A stretch of DNA of 14,348 nucleotides, taken from the NCBI GenBank assembly GCA_002366595.1, contig DFBK01000013.1, positions 1 to 14,348 of the forward strand, read 5' to 3'. Each line of letters starts with the position of its first letter. The stretch's first letter is position 1. The position numbers and the translations under genes were made by a program. Source of the DNA: Anaerolineales bacterium UBA3082 (lineage in GTDB: Bacteria > Chloroflexota > Anaerolineae > UBA7937). The notes under the pieces are model-generated. The model saw only the letters and a list, made by a program, of their open reading frames with translations, was not told the origin of the DNA and did no database searches. Positions 1 through 7,241 of the stretch are shown one piece after another.

Positions 1-245
1 GGTGGCCGCGAAAGGGGGAATGGGGGCATGGTTTTCATGCTATTCAGGATGCGTTCGATAAGACTCCGCTGCCCTTCGTATTCCATCTCTTGAAGGGCCA
101 CCTCTGGCACACCAGCCTCTTGGGCGGCTTGGCGGATTATCTCCCGATCTACGAACCGTAGCCCCAGCGCTTCAGCTACCCAAGCGCCGATCTCGCCTCC
201 GTGGCTCCCCAATTGCCGGAAAACGGTTATCGCGGTCGTTCTAAG
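1..245 (-). CDS. Cytidylate kinase-like family protein, N-terminal part, cut by the left edge
   Basis: The reverse strand encodes about 80 residues beginning TTAITVFRQLGSHGGEIG, followed by VADALG-like and FVDREIIRQAA segments. This is the N-terminal nucleotide-binding pattern of the cytidylate-kinase-like family (usual form ITISRQxGSGGxEI, then a DREII motif). Family members are P-loop kinases of uncertain substrate; this identification is by motif only. The gene follows the PIN-TRAM gene directly and its reading frame is +1 relative to it. The frame is open from 272, after an in-frame TGA, but I find no ATG, GTG, TTG or CTG between there and the conserved core. A Shine-Dalgarno-like AGGAGA lies at 257-252, and the codon six bases after it is CTT at 245. 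The start is therefore unresolved and the left coordinate is only the window edge. Confidence 0.75.
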
Positions 246-1299
246 AGCCTTTCTCCTGCGGATGGGCGAAGATCATCCGCCCGGCAACAGTCTGTAGGAC
301 CCTGGTGACTACGACATCTATACCGCTACCTATGTATTGACGCCCATTCTCCACTACCACCATGGTCCCATCGTCTAGGTAGCCTACGCCTTGTCCTGGT
401 TCCTTGCCCTCTTGAAGAATGTGTATCCGTAACGACTCGCCGGGCAGGTAAACCGCTTTCACAGCGTTAGCCAACTCATTGATGTTCAAAACCCGCACGC
501 CTTGCAGTTCCGCTACCCGGTTAAGGTTGTAGTCGTTGGTGACGATGGGACAACGGAGGTTTTTGGCCAACCTTACCAGTTTCCCATCTACGTCCTTGAT
601 ATCCTCCACATCCATGTCGGTGATACGGATGGGCACGACCGATTCCTTCCGGAGCTTGTTCAGCATATCCAGGCCCCGCCTTCCTCGATTCCGCCTCAGG
701 GTGTCGGGGGAGTCGGCGATGTATTGGAGTTCATCCAGGATGAAGTGGGGAACGAGCATCGTCCCTTCGATGAAGCCGGTCTGGCTGATGTCAGCGATGC
801 GCCCATCTATAATGACGCTAGTGTCCAGGAGGACCGAGCGGCCGTTGGGGCGAGAGAAGATCCCCTTGGAGAAACGGCTGCTGATGATGCCCATCAGATC
901 TTCCTCCCTTATGACTAGGACGGCGACCCCTAAGGAGGCAAAGAGGAGGCTGGAGATTAGAGGCGTCACCTTCCCCCAGGGGGTGGGAAGGTTAGAGAGA
1001 GCGTAGGCGAAGGGGAGAGATATCACTAGACCGATGGCTAGGCCCAGCACGCCAGCCAAGAGATGTCGGGCTGGGATCTGCTTGATCTGGCCTCGAAACC
1101 AACGAAAAGGCCTAAGAATCAGCCACGGGGTAGCCAGAAGCCCTAACGCTCCCCCGGCCAGGATGAGGGAGAGGATATAGCGGATATATGATGGCGTATG
1201 GATTTCACCTGTCTTTTTGCCCAGGAAATCGGCTAGGAGCCAACCGAGAGCGCTAAAGAAGATCATGCCTACTAGGCGAGCGATCAGTTCTAATCTCAT
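241..1299 (-). CDS. Membrane-anchored PIN-TRAM domain protein (YacL-like putative ribonuclease)
   Basis: The protein is about 352 residues. Counted from an upstream ATG at 1305, it has four hydrophobic segments at about 10-27, 42-64, 82-103 and 113-132. A PIN nuclease domain runs from about 157 to 285, with acidic residues D161 and D167 in LLDTSVIIDGRI, D191/E192 in FILDEL, D238/D240 and D258 in TNDYN. A C-terminal TRAM-like segment at about 288-345 contains GVGYLDDGTMVVVENG. This is the architecture of Bacillus YacL; PIN domains cut RNA using acidic metal ligands and TRAM domains bind RNA. I prefer the second ATG (1299), because GAAAGGAG (1313-1306) abuts the first ATG with no spacing but sits 6 bases from the second. 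It follows clpC, as yacL does in Firmicutes, but radA and disA are absent from between them. It has its own promoter and a long structured leader. The cellular target is unknown. Confidence 0.9.
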   Translation of the reverse strand: MRLELIARLVGMIFFSALGWLLADFLGKKTGEIHTPSYIRYILSLILAGGALGLLATPWLILRPFRWFRGQIKQIPARHLLAGVLGLAIGLVISLPFAYALSNLPTPWGKVTPLISSLLFASLGVAVLVIREEDLMGIISSRFSKGIFSRPNGRSVLLDTSVIIDGRIADISQTGFIEGTMLVPHFILDELQYIADSPDTLRRNRGRRGLDMLNKLRKESVVPIRITDMDVEDIKDVDGKLVRLAKNLRCPIVTNDYNLNRVAELQGVRVLNINELANAVKAVYLPGESLRIHILQEGKEPGQGVGYLDDGTMVVVENGRQYIGSGIDVVVTRVLQTVAGRMIFAHPQEKGS

Positions 1300-1305
1300 T
1301 TGCAT

Positions 1306-1313
1306 CTCCTTTC
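1306..1313 (-). promoter_or_regulatory. Ribosome binding site deciding the PIN-TRAM start
   Basis: GAAAGGAG directly touches the ATG at 1305 but lies 6 bases before the ATG at 1299, so it favours the inner start codon. Confidence 0.7.
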
Positions 1314-1316
1314 AAT

Positions 1317-1343
1317 AAAAAGAGTGTACCTCTAAGTACACTC
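1317..1343 (-). terminator. Terminator-like hairpin just before the PIN-TRAM ribosome binding site
   Basis: The minus strand reads GAGTGTAC, a 6-base loop, then GTACACTC (perfect 8-bp stem, 1343-1322), followed by five T residues (1321-1317). It ends only 3 bases before the ribosome binding site of the PIN-TRAM gene. In this position it looks like the expression platform of an attenuator rather than the end of an operon. It could also be the 3' end of an independent small RNA. Confidence 0.6.
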
Positions 1344-1520
1344 GAGACAGAGTTACTACTATGCTGGGAGGCTCCTCCTCGACGCCCCTTCAACCCCTAT
1401 GAAAAAGCCTCCCTATCCATCAGACTATCGATGATGAATCCTCGCTACCTCGTTGTTCTCGTGGGTACCTAGGGATAAAAGCACTCAAATTATCTATCTA
1501 CCATACAGGTAGAAATGATC
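1322..1520 (-). ncRNA. Structured leader or small RNA upstream of the PIN-TRAM gene, class unknown
   Basis: Between a good promoter and the terminator-like hairpin lie about 200 transcribed bases without a convincing ORF. They contain several stems visible by eye on the minus strand: CTACC/GGTAG (1512-1508 with 1502-1498), an 8-bp stem with one G-U pair (1439-1432 with 1422-1415), a perfect 8-bp stem GGGAGGCT/AGCCTCCC (1413-1406 with 1373-1366) enclosing a purine-rich 32-nt segment, and the terminator hairpin. I compared it from memory with c-di-AMP (ydaO), cobalamin, yybP-ykoY, ykkC and T-box consensus sequences and saw no match. It may be a cis-acting attenuator or a free small RNA. Confidence 0.45.
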
Positions 1521-1526
1521 ATTAAT

Positions 1527-1555
1527 ATGATAACATAAGGTTCCCCAAAAGTCAA
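1527..1555 (-). promoter_or_regulatory. Sigma70-type promoter for the PIN-TRAM leader
   Basis: Minus-strand TTGACT (1555-1550), a 17-bp spacer and TATCAT (1532-1527): five of six matches in each box. Transcription would start near 1520, giving a leader of about 220 nt. The -35 box lies within the T-rich tract of the clpC terminator, so the two signals are packed together. Confidence 0.7.
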
Positions 1556-1581
1556 AGGCGACTACCCTAGAGTAGTCGCCT
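1547..1581 (-). terminator. Rho-independent terminator of clpC
   Basis: A 10-bp perfect stem with core GGCGACTAC/GTAGTCGCC (1556-1565 with 1572-1581) and a 6-base loop lies 24 bases after the clpC stop. On the minus strand it is followed by a broken T tract (TTTGACTTTT). A T-rich tract also follows on the plus strand, but no plus-strand gene ends here. Confidence 0.7.
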
Positions 1582-1605
1582 CTTCTTCTTCTCTCCACAT
1601 ACCCT

Positions 1606-4059
1606 TTAGGAAGGGGGCTCTCCTTCTATCAACTCCAGGGCTCGCAGTCGTATCTCTTCCTCCACCACGTCAACGACGACGGTGTCACCGGGCTGGAATT
1701 CGCCGGCTAGCACCCCTTCGGATAAGGGATCTTCCACCCTTTGTTGGATGACTCGACGCAGAGGACGGGCTCCAAAGTGGGGGTCATACCCTTCTTTGGC
1801 TAGAAGTTCCTTGGCCTCTTCCGTGGCCTCTAGTTCGATCTCCTGGTAGCGCAGCCGTTCTTGCACTTCGCTGAGCATCAACTCCACGATCTGTTTGATC
1901 TCTTCTTTAGTGAGGGCGCGAAAGACGACGGTGGCATCGACCCGATTAAGGAACTCGGGTCGGAAGGTCTTCTTCAGTTGGTCGAGGACTTTCTCCTTCA
2001 TCTTCTGGTACTCTTCTTCGGCGGTTTTAGCCTCGTCTCGATGAACGGCGAACCCCAGGGACATCTCGCGGGTGAGAAGTTCGGCTCCCACATTGGAAGT
2101 CATGAGGATGATGGTGTTGCGGAAGTCCACCCGGCGGCCCTTGGCATCGGCTAGATTCCCATCTTCCATGATCTGAAGGAGCATATTGAACGCTTCGGGG
2201 TGCGCCTTCTCCACCTCGTCTAGGAGGATCACCGAGTAGGGGCGACGCCGTATCGCCTCCGTTAGTTGCCCTCCTTCCTCGTATCCGACATAGCCTGGCG
2301 GAGCTCCTACCAGGCGAGCCACGTTATGGCGCTCCATAAATTCCGACATATCCAGTTTGATGAGTGCTTCCTCGCTACCGAACATGAACTCGGCCAAGGC
2401 CTTCGCCGTCTCTGTCTTGCCTACGCCCGTGGGGCCCAAGAAGATGAAGGTTCCGATGGGCCGCTTGGGGTCCTTGAGGCCCGCTCGCGCGCGCCGCACC
2501 GCTTTGGAGATGGTTTCTATCGCTTCATCCTGGCCCACGATCCGTTGGTGGAGAGCCCCCTCCATATGCAATAGCCGCTCTGACTCCTCGCCAGCGATGC
2601 TGGTAACAGGCACCCCGGTCCACATAGAGACCACCTCGGCGATCTCCTCAGCGGTGACTTGGGGAAGTTCGACCTCTTGGGAGCCTAGGCGAAGTTGCCT
2701 TAACTCCTCGCTCAGTTCCATCTCCCGGTCGCGAAGGTTTGCGGCTTCCTCATACCGCTGGGCGCGGAAAGCCTCTTCCTTCTTCTGGCGGATCTCTTGC
2801 AATTCATTGAGGTCTCCTTGTAGTTGGGGAAGGGGGGGCATCTTATACATCCTCACCCGAGAGGAGGCCTCGTCGACGAGGTCGATGGCCTTATCGGGTA
2901 GGTGGCGATCGAGAACATATCGGGCTGAGAGGTGGGCCGCTTGCTTCAAAGCCTCATCGGTGATCTCGAGATGGTGATGCTCTTCATACCGTCCCTTTAT
3001 CCCTCTTAGGATCTCTATGGTCTCATCGATAGTCGGCTCTTCGACGAGTATGGGCTGGAAGCGCCGCTCTAACGATGCATCTCCTTCTACATGTTTCCGA
3101 TATTCGTCCAGGGTAGTGGCCCCGATGCATTGCAATTCCCCTCTGGCCAAGGCCGGCTTGAGGATATTAGCCGCATCGACGGAGGAGCCCGCCGCTCCAG
3201 CGCCCACTATCATATGCAGTTCGTCGATGAAGAGGATGCTATGGGAGTCCTTTATCTCTTCGATGACCCGTTTGAGCCGCTCCTCAAATTGCCCTCGATA
3301 TATGGTCCCTGCCACTAAGGAGCCGACATCGAGCATCACTAGACGCCGGTTGAGGAGTTCCTTGGGCGCTTGGCCGGAGGCGATCAGTTGGGCTAGCCCC
3401 TCCACGATGGCTGTCTTCCCCACTCCCGGCTCGCCGATGAGGGCTGGGTTGTTTTTGGTGCGCCGGGAGAGGATCTGGATCACCCGCTCGATCTCCTTCT
3501 GACGGCCGATGACCGGGTCTAACTTCCCCTCCTCGGCCCAGGCGGTGAGATCGATCCCTAATTGATCGATGAGAGGGGTCTCTTTCTCTCCCTTCTTCCC
3601 CTGGGGCCGGGCGGGGCTCTCCATCATGACCCGTGTCGTCTCCGTGCGAAGGCGGTCAAGGTTCACCCCTAGGCTCTTGAGGACATCTACCGCGATCCCC
3701 TCGCCCTCACGAGCCAGACCTAAGAGGAGATGCTCGGTGCCGATGTAATGGTGTCCCAAGCGTCTGGCCTCATCTACGGCCAATTCTATGACCCGCTTGG
3801 TGCGGGGGGTGAGGCCGATCTTCCCTATGACCCTCCGCTCGCCCCGGCCGATCATCTCTTCTACGGCCTTTCTCAGGGCGTTGGGTTCTACCCCCAGGTT
3901 CTTGAGGACCCGGGCTGCAACGCCTGTTTCCTCGCGGACTAGGCCCAAGAGCAGATGCTCCGTTCCGATGTAGTTATGGTTGAGTCTCTGGGCTTCCTCT
4001 TGGGCCAGGACTAAGACCCGGCGCGCTCTCTTGGTGAATCTATCGAACTTGTTGGCCAT
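1606..4059 (-). CDS. clpC: ClpC-family ATP-dependent Clp protease ATP-binding subunit
   Basis: This 817-residue AAA+ unfoldase has the full ClpC layout. Two Clp-N repeats occupy about 1-145 (each with a HxYIGTEHLLLGL motif). AAA-1 has Walker A GEPGVGKT at 209-216 and Walker B LFIDE at 276-280, with a YRG pore loop at 254-256. A UVR motif middle segment lies at about 417-452. AAA-2 has Walker A GPTGVGKT at 542-549, Walker B ending at DE 614-615 and pore loop GYVGY at 589-593. The tripeptide LGF at 668-670 is the ClpP-docking loop, so it should feed substrates to a cytosolic ClpP. Length is normal for the family. No ctsR, mcsA or mcsB lies upstream, and ridA precedes it instead. The start has only a weak ribosome binding site (AAGAGAAG), while a better AGGAGG lies too far upstream to serve it. 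Confidence 0.97.
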   Translation of the reverse strand: MANKFDRFTKRARRVLVLAQEEAQRLNHNYIGTEHLLLGLVREETGVAARVLKNLGVEPNALRKAVEEMIGRGERRVIGKIGLTPRTKRVIELAVDEARRLGHHYIGTEHLLLGLAREGEGIAVDVLKSLGVNLDRLRTETTRVMMESPARPQGKKGEKETPLIDQLGIDLTAWAEEGKLDPVIGRQKEIERVIQILSRRTKNNPALIGEPGVGKTAIVEGLAQLIASGQAPKELLNRRLVMLDVGSLVAGTIYRGQFEERLKRVIEEIKDSHSILFIDELHMIVGAGAAGSSVDAANILKPALARGELQCIGATTLDEYRKHVEGDASLERRFQPILVEEPTIDETIEILRGIKGRYEEHHHLEITDEALKQAAHLSARYVLDRHLPDKAIDLVDEASSRVRMYKMPPLPQLQGDLNELQEIRQKKEEAFRAQRYEEAANLRDREMELSEELRQLRLGSQEVELPQVTAEEIAEVVSMWTGVPVTSIAGEESERLLHMEGALHQRIVGQDEAIETISKAVRRARAGLKDPKRPIGTFIFLGPTGVGKTETAKALAEFMFGSEEALIKLDMSEFMERHNVARLVGAPPGYVGYEEGGQLTEAIRRRPYSVILLDEVEKAHPEAFNMLLQIMEDGNLADAKGRRVDFRNTIILMTSNVGAELLTREMSLGFAVHRDEAKTAEEEYQKMKEKVLDQLKKTFRPEFLNRVDATVVFRALTKEEIKQIVELMLSEVQERLRYQEIELEATEEAKELLAKEGYDPHFGARPLRRVIQQRVEDPLSEGVLAGEFQPGDTVVVDVVEEEIRLRALELIEGEPPS

Positions 4060-4136
4060 GCTTCTCTTTGAGGAGATTGGATCCTCCTAATCTGCGCTGA
4101 GAAGAGTAACAGGCTGGTATTTAGAGGCTAATTATT

Positions 4137-4165
4137 ATTATAGCGGATTTCTGCCGGAAAAGCAA
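4137..4165 (-). promoter_or_regulatory. Promoter for clpC
   Basis: Minus-strand TTGCTT (4165-4160), 17-bp spacer, perfect TATAAT (4142-4137). It begins just after the ridA stop codon. No terminator is visible between ridA and clpC, so read-through from the leuS-ridA transcript is also likely. I see no CIRCE or CtsR-type direct repeat around it. Confidence 0.6.
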
Positions 4166-4168
4166 AAA

Positions 4169-4543
4169 TCACCTCCTCAGGGCTATAACCTCTATCTCCA
4201 CTAAGGCTGCCCGAGGGAGTTGGACTACCTCCACCGTGGAGCGGGCCGGGGGTTGGAGAGGGAAGAACTCTGCGTAGACGGTGTTCATAGCCGCGAAATC
4301 CTCTATACGGGCCAAAAAGACGGTGGCCTTCACCACCCGGTCTAATGAACTTCCCGCCGCCTCTAGAACAGCGCTCAAATTAGTCAAAGCCTGGCGAGTC
4401 TGGGCCGCGATCCCTTCGGCTAATTCGCCAGTCTGGGGATCGATGCCCAGTTGTCCGGCGGTAAAGATCAAGTCGCCCGCTATCACCGCCTGGGAGTAAG
4501 GGCCTATGGCGGGAGGGGCCTTCTCAGTGGACACGATCTTCAT
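4169..4543 (-). CDS. ridA: RidA family reactive intermediate/imine deaminase
   Basis: The 124-residue product matches RidA (YjgF/YER057c/UK114) throughout. It has IGPYSQAV at 13-20, FTAGQLGIDPQTGEL at 27-41, PPARSTVEV with the catalytic-type arginine R101, and the C-terminal VEIE with E116/E118. RidA enzymes hydrolyse reactive enamine/imine intermediates released by PLP enzymes, notably from serine and threonine, and protect branched-chain amino acid metabolism; they act as cytosolic trimers. It lies 11 bases after the leuS stop, so the two genes are almost certainly co-transcribed. I chose the ATG at 4543 because GGGAGG (4553-4548) sits 4 bases before it. An upstream ATG at 4558 overlaps the leuS stop codon and has no ribosome binding site. 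Confidence 0.95.
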   Translation of the reverse strand: MKIVSTEKAPPAIGPYSQAVIAGDLIFTAGQLGIDPQTGELAEGIAAQTRQALTNLSAVLEAAGSSLDRVVKATVFLARIEDFAAMNTVYAEFFPLQPPARSTVEVVQLPRAALVEIEVIALRR

Positions 4544-4547
4544 GTTG

Positions 4548-4553
4548 CCTCCC
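4548..4553 (-). promoter_or_regulatory. Ribosome binding site deciding the ridA start
   Basis: GGGAGG lies 4 bases before the ATG at 4543 and inside the N-terminal extension that an earlier ATG (4558) would give, so it supports the shorter protein. Confidence 0.7.
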
Positions 4554-4554
4554 A

Positions 4555-7002
4555 TCATTGGGTCACCACGTTCACCAAACGACCAGGCACATATATGACC
4601 TTCTTTATCTCTTTCCCCGCAGTGTGCCGCTTGACCCCAGCACTAGCCAAGGCTAACTTCTCGGCTTCTTCTTCGGAGATGGTCACCGGAGCCTCGGTCT
4701 TGTCCCGCACCTTGCCGTTCACCTGGATGACCAGGGTGAAGACCTCCTCGGCGGCCAGGGCCTCGTCCCACTGGGGCCAGGCTTGCTGATGGATGCTGTA
4801 GGGGTGGCCGGTGCGGGCCCAGAGTTCTTCGGCTATATGGGGGCAAGAGGGGGCCAAGAGCAGAAGCAGGCTCTCTATCGCCTCCTGCCAAGCCTCGCTC
4901 TTCACCACCGCGGTCTCTTTGGCCTTTATCAGGTAGTTGTTGTATTCCATCAGGGCGGCGATCATAGTATTGAAGGAGAAGGATTCCATATCCTGGGTGA
5001 CCTTGCGGATGGTTTGGTGGGTCTGGCGGCGCAATTGGGCGATCTGGTCAGGGGTGGCCTCTCCTTGAAGAGCGAGTGGCTCTTCTAACACCAGGCTCCA
5101 GACCCGGTTCAGGAAGCGGTAGGCTCCCGCCACTCCTCGGTCACTCCACTCGGCGTCCAGTTCAGGGGGGGTTATGAAGAGGATAAAGGCGCGGGCCGTA
5201 TCGGCACCGTAGGTGTCCACCGCCACATCGACAGGGACCACGTTGCCTTTGGATTTAGACATAGCGACCCCACCTTTGGTGATCATCCCCTGGGTGAAAA
5301 GGCGTCTAAAGGGCTCACTGACGCTCGTCAGCCCCATATCGCGGAAGACCTTAGTGAAGAAGCGGGAATACATCAGATGGAGGATGGCGTGCTCTATCCC
5401 TCCTGTGTACTGGTCGACCGGCATCCAGTGATCAGACTTTTCCCTCTGCCAGGGAACCTGATCATTCTGGGGATCGGTGTAACGGAAGTAGTACCAAGAG
5501 GAATCGACGAAGGTGTCCATGGTATCCGTCTCCCGCTCTGCCCCTCGCTCGCATCGTGGGCAAATAGTGTTGACGAATTCAGGGACGGTGGCTAGGGGCG
5601 ACTTGCCTGTGCCTGTGGGCTGAAAATCGACTTCCTCAGGCAAAAGCACCGGGAGGTCCTCCTCCGGCACGGGCACTATCCCGCAATGTGGGCAATAGAT
5701 GATGGGGATGGGAGTGCCCCAGTAGCGTTGACGACTGATGAGCCAGTCGCGCAACCGGTAACTGACTGCAAACTCTCCCTGCCCTTTGCTCTTCAGAAGT
5801 TCGATGACCGCCCGTTTCCCCTCCTCGGAGGGCAGGCCGTTAAAGGGCCCGGAGTTGACCATCATCCCTTGGTCAAGGTATGGTTCCTCCAACTCTTCTC
5901 CTTGCCAGCCGTAAGGGGCGATGACTACAGGGGTGGGGAGGTCGTATTTCTTGGCGAAGGCGAAATCCCTCTCATCGTGCGCCGGGACGCCCATGATAGC
6001 CCCGGTGCCGTAGGTCATAAGCACATAGTCGGCGATATAGATGGGAAGCCGCTCCTCGGTGAGGGGGTGGCGGGCGTAGGCACCGATGAAGACCCCCCTT
6101 TTCTCCCTCTCCACGGTCAATCTATCGATCTCCGTCTGGCGGCGGGCCCATTCGATATACTCCTTCACCTCTTTTTTGTGCTCTGGGGTGGTGAGTTTCT
6201 CTACCAGAGGGTGCTCCGGGGCTAGGACCATATAAGTGGCCCCGTAGAGGGTGTCGGGGCGGGTGGTGAAGACGGCGATGTCGTCCCCTTCCTCGCTCTT
6301 GAAGACGATATCCGCCCCCTCGCTTTTTCCGATCCAGTTCTCCTGCATCACCCTTACCCGCTCTGGCCAGTGCTCCAGTTGTTGTAGGTCCTCCAGGAGT
6401 TCGTCGGCATATTCGGTGATCTTAAAAAACCACTGCTCGACGTCCTTCTTGGTGACCTCGGTGTCGCAGCGCCAGCAGCGGCCATGAATCACCTGCTCGT
6501 TGGCCAGAATGGTCCCACAAGAGGGGCACCAATTGACGGGGGCATAGGCTTTATAGGCCAAGCCGCGCTCGTAGAGCCTCAGAAAGAACCACTGGTTCCA
6601 TCTATAGTACTCCGGCTGGCAAGAGGCTAGTTCCCGAGCCCAGTCATAGCAAGTGCCTATCTTGAAGAGTTGTTCTTTCATCTTGGCGATGCTCTGTTCT
6701 GTCCACACCTTGGGATCGATGCCGTGCTCGATGGCTGCGTTTTCTGCGGGCAGCCCGAAGGCATCCCAGCCCATGGGGTTCATCACGTTGTAGCCTTGCA
6801 TCATCTTGTGGCGGGCTACGAGATCGCCGATGACATAGTTTCTCATGTGGCCCACATGGAGATCACCGGAAGGGTAGGGATACATCACCAGGGCATAGAA
6901 CTTGGGCTTCTCGCTATCCTCGGTGACGTGATAGAGTTTGTCCTCCGCCCACCTCTTCTGCCACTTAGGTTCTATCTCTTGGGGTATGTATTTATCAGCC
7001 AT
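4555..7002 (-). CDS. leuS: Leucyl-tRNA synthetase
   Basis: This 815-residue class I aminoacyl-tRNA synthetase attaches leucine to tRNA-Leu in the cytosol. The HIGH motif is PYPSGDLHVGH at 42-52. A zinc-type knuckle has C159/C162 and C176/C179. The CP1 editing domain has TTRPDTLYG at 246-254 and GVPAHDERDF at 338-347, with D343 as the conserved editing aspartate. A second zinc-type site has C437/C440 and C481/C484. The KMSKS loop reads AMSKSKGN at 580-587, so its first lysine is replaced by alanine. The C-terminal anticodon-binding and LeuRS-specific region is complete, ending in VQVNGKVRDK-type sequence at about 758-768. The ATG at 7002 has GAGGTG about 7 bases upstream and overlaps the end of a 17-codon ORF. 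A T-box leader with a leucine specifier precedes it, and ridA follows. Confidence 0.98.
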   Translation of the reverse strand: MADKYIPQEIEPKWQKRWAEDKLYHVTEDSEKPKFYALVMYPYPSGDLHVGHMRNYVIGDLVARHKMMQGYNVMNPMGWDAFGLPAENAAIEHGIDPKVWTEQSIAKMKEQLFKIGTCYDWARELASCQPEYYRWNQWFFLRLYERGLAYKAYAPVNWCPSCGTILANEQVIHGRCWRCDTEVTKKDVEQWFFKITEYADELLEDLQQLEHWPERVRVMQENWIGKSEGADIVFKSEEGDDIAVFTTRPDTLYGATYMVLAPEHPLVEKLTTPEHKKEVKEYIEWARRQTEIDRLTVEREKRGVFIGAYARHPLTEERLPIYIADYVLMTYGTGAIMGVPAHDERDFAFAKKYDLPTPVVIAPYGWQGEELEEPYLDQGMMVNSGPFNGLPSEEGKRAVIELLKSKGQGEFAVSYRLRDWLISRQRYWGTPIPIIYCPHCGIVPVPEEDLPVLLPEEVDFQPTGTGKSPLATVPEFVNTICPRCERGAERETDTMDTFVDSSWYYFRYTDPQNDQVPWQREKSDHWMPVDQYTGGIEHAILHLMYSRFFTKVFRDMGLTSVSEPFRRLFTQGMITKGGVAMSKSKGNVVPVDVAVDTYGADTARAFILFITPPELDAEWSDRGVAGAYRFLNRVWSLVLEEPLALQGEATPDQIAQLRRQTHQTIRKVTQDMESFSFNTMIAALMEYNNYLIKAKETAVVKSEAWQEAIESLLLLLAPSCPHIAEELWARTGHPYSIHQQAWPQWDEALAAEEVFTLVIQVNGKVRDKTEAPVTISEEEAEKLALASAGVKRHTAGKEIKKVIYVPGRLVNVVTQ

Positions 7003-7048
7003 TTTGGATCACCTCTTCGGTCAGGGTCTTTTTGAGGTCGCTTTCCAT
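6995..7048 (-). CDS. 17-codon upstream ORF overlapping the leuS start
   Basis: ATG at 7048 is preceded by a strong AAGGAGG (7059-7053) with 4-base spacing and encodes MESDLKKTLTEEVIQNG. Its TGA overlaps the leuS start region by 8 bases, so leuS translation could be coupled to it. The leuS ribosome binding site lies inside this small ORF. It has two leucine codons (CTC and CTG), which is too few to argue for classical leucine attenuation. I do not recognise the peptide. It has the best ribosome binding site between the T-box and leuS, so I consider it probably translated. Confidence 0.5.
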   Translation of the reverse strand: MESDLKKTLTEEVIQNG

Positions 7049-7113
7049 GCTACCTCCTTCTTGGTCAGAGACCCCTTTGTCCCGCAACCGTTTTAATGGC
7101 TGGATATAGACTT

Positions 7114-7158
7114 GGCCCTTCGCCTCAGGGACGAAGGGCCACTCCGCGGTACCACCCT
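7114..7158 (-). terminator. T-box antiterminator/terminator switch of leuS
   Basis: The antiterminator forms from AGGG (7158-7155) pairing with CCCT (7130-7127) and GCG pairing with CGT, leaving the TGGTACC bulge that binds the tRNA acceptor end. The competing hairpin is GGCCCTTCG/CGAAGGGCC (7140-7132 with 7122-7114), a 9-bp perfect stem with a 9-base loop. The two overlap and exclude each other. Unusually, the competing hairpin is followed by AAGTCTATAT and not by a T run, so intrinsic termination may be weak, or control may work another way. Confidence 0.75.
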
Positions 7159-7168
7159 GCTTGACAGG

Positions 7169-7241
7169 TGGACCTGAGGGGACTTGAACCCCTGACCTTC
7201 TCAATGCCATTGAGACGCGCTCCCAACTGCGCCACAGGCCC
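7169..7241 (-). tRNA. tRNA-Ala (anticodon GGC), located inside the leuS T-box leader
   Basis: The 73-nt cloverleaf is complete. Acceptor GGGCCTG pairs with CAGGTCC and includes the G3-U70 pair that defines alanine identity. The D stem is GCGC/GCGC, the anticodon stem TCTCA/TGAGA has loop ATGGCAT (anticodon GGC, codon GCC), and the T arm AGGGG/CCCCT has loop TTCAAGT. The discriminator is A73. CCA is not encoded: the genome reads CCT after it. It is preceded by 5 bases (ATCGT) and followed by 1 base (C) within the GACAG/CTGTC clamp of the T-box leader. It has no promoter of its own that I can see and appears to be transcribed from the promoter at 7612-7584. Confidence 0.95.

Noticed and set aside
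1344..1520. c-di-AMP (ydaO) riboswitch in the PIN-TRAM leader
   Set aside because: The GGGG-rich part superficially resembles it, but the conserved GUCAGCUAACC-type and other core segments are absent.
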